From Smittium culicis (Eukaryota > Kickxellomycota > Harpellomycetes > Harpellales > Legeriomycetaceae), in assembly GCA_001970855.1 (NCBI GenBank), contig LSSN01000771.1:6195-28129 (forward strand): DNA of 21,935 bases, in the 5' to 3' direction. Of this stretch, positions 20,571 through 21,935 are shown piece by piece; positions within the stretch are counted from its first letter, which is position 1; every line of letters begins with the position of its first letter. The notes under the pieces are model-generated. The model saw only the letters and a program-made list of their open reading frames with translations, made no database searches and had not been told where the DNA came from. Both the position numbers and the translations under genes were made by a program.

Positions 20571-21817
20571 ATGACTACTAACGAAAGTAGAAAAAAAGCC
20601 TCTACTCCTCAAAGCTGGGCGGATGCAGAAACAAAAAACCTTAAACCTCCAGAGATAATGGGTTATGGAATAAGGAAAAATGTAGCTAAAAGCTTTATTT
20701 TCAACCAGTCTCGCTTATGGAAACAGTATCTGGAATGAAACCAAAAGAGAAAAGGTTTTTATTTATGGGGGGGGAGGGCATTTAAACTGGGCTGTAAAAT
20801 TCATGACCTAAATGCAGATGTTGACCTAATTGTCGAAAGTATAATTGAACAATTATGAGAGATCCAATCTTGCTTTGAAATAGATAACAAACACAAAATC
20901 ATCTTCTTTAAGTTTATCGATAATGAAACTAAACAAAAAGCAAAAAAAATTGATCTTAAATAAGGTCAAAATATTATTGAATTCCTTGAAACTTCAGGAT
21001 ACAATGACGAATATAAGTTCATAACTATTCCTTCATATAATGGGCTAAGCGTTTGGCAAGTTGCCCGAGCAGCATATGATAATCTCAAAGCTATAAGGAG
21101 AGGTGGTTGATATAACGGCCTTTAAACACATAAAATTTAACTCCTATCCCTCCAAGAGTATTAAAGTAATTATTAAAACCAAAAAAAGTGATGAAATCCC
21201 TAAAACTTTGAAAAAAAACGATATTAAAGTGGTATTTCTCTGTAAAAGAGGTCAAATCGTATGTACTTACTGCAAGAAAAATGGCCATTGGAAGTATAGT
21301 TGCCCAGAAATTAAGTTAAAAAGCGAAAAAAAATAATAAGGATCTCGAGATTCAAATCCAAAAAACATAACTAAAAAAGTTTTTATTGATAAAGAAACAG
21401 ATAATGCAAATAATGAAGAGAAAAACAAAAAAAATACAGAAAATGCATTATTAAAGGACCATATCAACACAAACGGAGCCAAGTAAATACATTTAATATC
21501 TAGTAAACATGTAAATTCTAAACACTCTAGTGAAGCCGAAAGTAAATCGAATGAGTTGAGAAATGACAATACATCAGATAAGGCTAAAGAAAGTTCAAAT
21601 GCTCTATTAAAAAAATAAGATTTTAGACCTGATCGATGCGGAAAACTGTATATCGAGAGAACCTATCAAAATGCACAATAGAAAAAATCTGAAAGTAAGT
21701 AATGTAATAAGAACATTAATAAGGAGGATTGCACTAGCTAAAAAATATGACACTATGGATGATCTAAAGAGGAGATCCAAAATAAGAGATGAAATTAAAT
21801 CCATAAGAACAGAATAA
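20571..21817 (+). pseudogene. CCHC-knuckle gag-like ORF1 of a probable non-LTR retrotransposon, decayed
   Basis: Starts ATG at 20571 (MTTNESRKKASTPQSWADAE) and reads to TAA at 21815-21817 if two frame changes (near 21100 and near 21610, the latter at an A run) and several stops are passed. Stops: TGA 20736, TGA 20856, TAA 20961, then TAA 21334, 21337 and 21484. The middle carries KVVFLCKRGQIVCTYCKK followed by NGHWKYSC: a CxxCxxxGHxxxxC zinc knuckle at about 21262-21303, preceded by the short beta-strand lead seen in ORF1/gag-like proteins of LINEs. The tail is Lys/Asn/Glu-rich, ending in a basic region (NVIRTLIRRIALAKKYD). No endonuclease or RT follows before the window ends. An LTR-element Gag is the alternative. 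Confidence 0.75.
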
Positions 21818-21920
21818 AATATAAATATTAAAGAGTCTGATTTACCTAATTAAATTATGAAAAATCGATGCAAGGTTCGCCATCCCAAATCCTTGCTACG
21901 ATTGACCGTTTCAGTAGTTC
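21818..21920 (+). other. Sequence after the ORF1 relic, possible start of the next ORF
   Basis: An ATG at 21857 (ATGAAAAATCGATGC) stays open to the window end for about 26 codons. If the element is a LINE, ORF2 should begin near here, but the translation (MKNRCKVRHPKSLL) shows no endonuclease motif. Confidence 0.25.
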
Positions 21921-21935
21921 GGGGGGGGGGGGGGG
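21921..21935. other. Terminal run of 15 G
   Basis: The window ends in an uninterrupted G run in an otherwise A+T-rich sequence, just inside a repeated element. It is most easily explained as a sequencing or assembly artefact at a contig end. Confidence 0.6.

Noticed and set aside
20571..21110. Alternative genetic code with TGA read as Trp
   Set aside because: TGA does sit at a Trp position in the RT relic, but the same relics also carry TAA and TAG, and the intact genes use TGG for Trp and, in VID30, TGA as the stop. Ordinary decay explains it.
21905..21935. Telomere at the window end
   Set aside because: There is no TTAGGG-type or other ordered repeat, only a homopolymer of G.

Overview
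The window is a piece of fungal nuclear genome. Three conserved eukaryotic housekeeping genes occupy the first 8.2 kb. Two of them are split by short GT-AG introns with T-rich 3' ends, and one intron carries an exact TACTAAC branch site. Trp is encoded by TGG in the intact genes, so the code is standard. High A+T, long T/A tracts, several introns per gene and Ty3/gypsy-like and non-LTR relics suggest an AT-rich fungus, possibly an early-diverging lineage. I cannot name the taxon from sequence alone.

Layout. Positions 1-1955 hold the 3' part of a NUG1/GRN1/GNL3L-type nucleolar GTPase gene (+); its 5' exon(s) lie off the window. Positions 2618-4886 hold a five-exon PAF1 gene (+) that can be assembled in frame to 517 residues. 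Positions 5297-8242 hold an intronless VID30/GID1 (RanBPM-type SPRY-LisH-CTLH-CRA) gene (-), convergent with PAF1. The three act in ribosome assembly, Pol II elongation/chromatin and the GID/CTLH ubiquitin ligase respectively. They look like ordinary neighbours rather than a functional cluster.

From about 8.3 kb no intact gene is visible. At 9.0 and 9.6 kb lie two ~200-bp TTAA-bounded, piggyBac-like MITEs; one interrupts a short array of 31-32 bp repeats. Positions 9.8-17.5 kb are a very A+T-rich desert with palindromes, simple repeats and one GC-richer 50-nt segment that could fold as a pseudoknot. Positions 17539-20481 (-) hold a decayed Ty3/gypsy-like pol running RT, RNase H, integrase, with a polypurine tract at its 3' end. 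Positions 20571-21817 (+) hold a decayed CCHC-knuckle ORF1/gag-like gene, probably of a non-LTR retrotransposon. The window ends in a 15-G run that may be an assembly artefact.

I did not find a clearly new biological system. The most interesting signals are the MITE pair and its nested insertion, a perfect 34-bp palindrome over a mutated RNase H motif, and the pseudoknot candidate in the desert.
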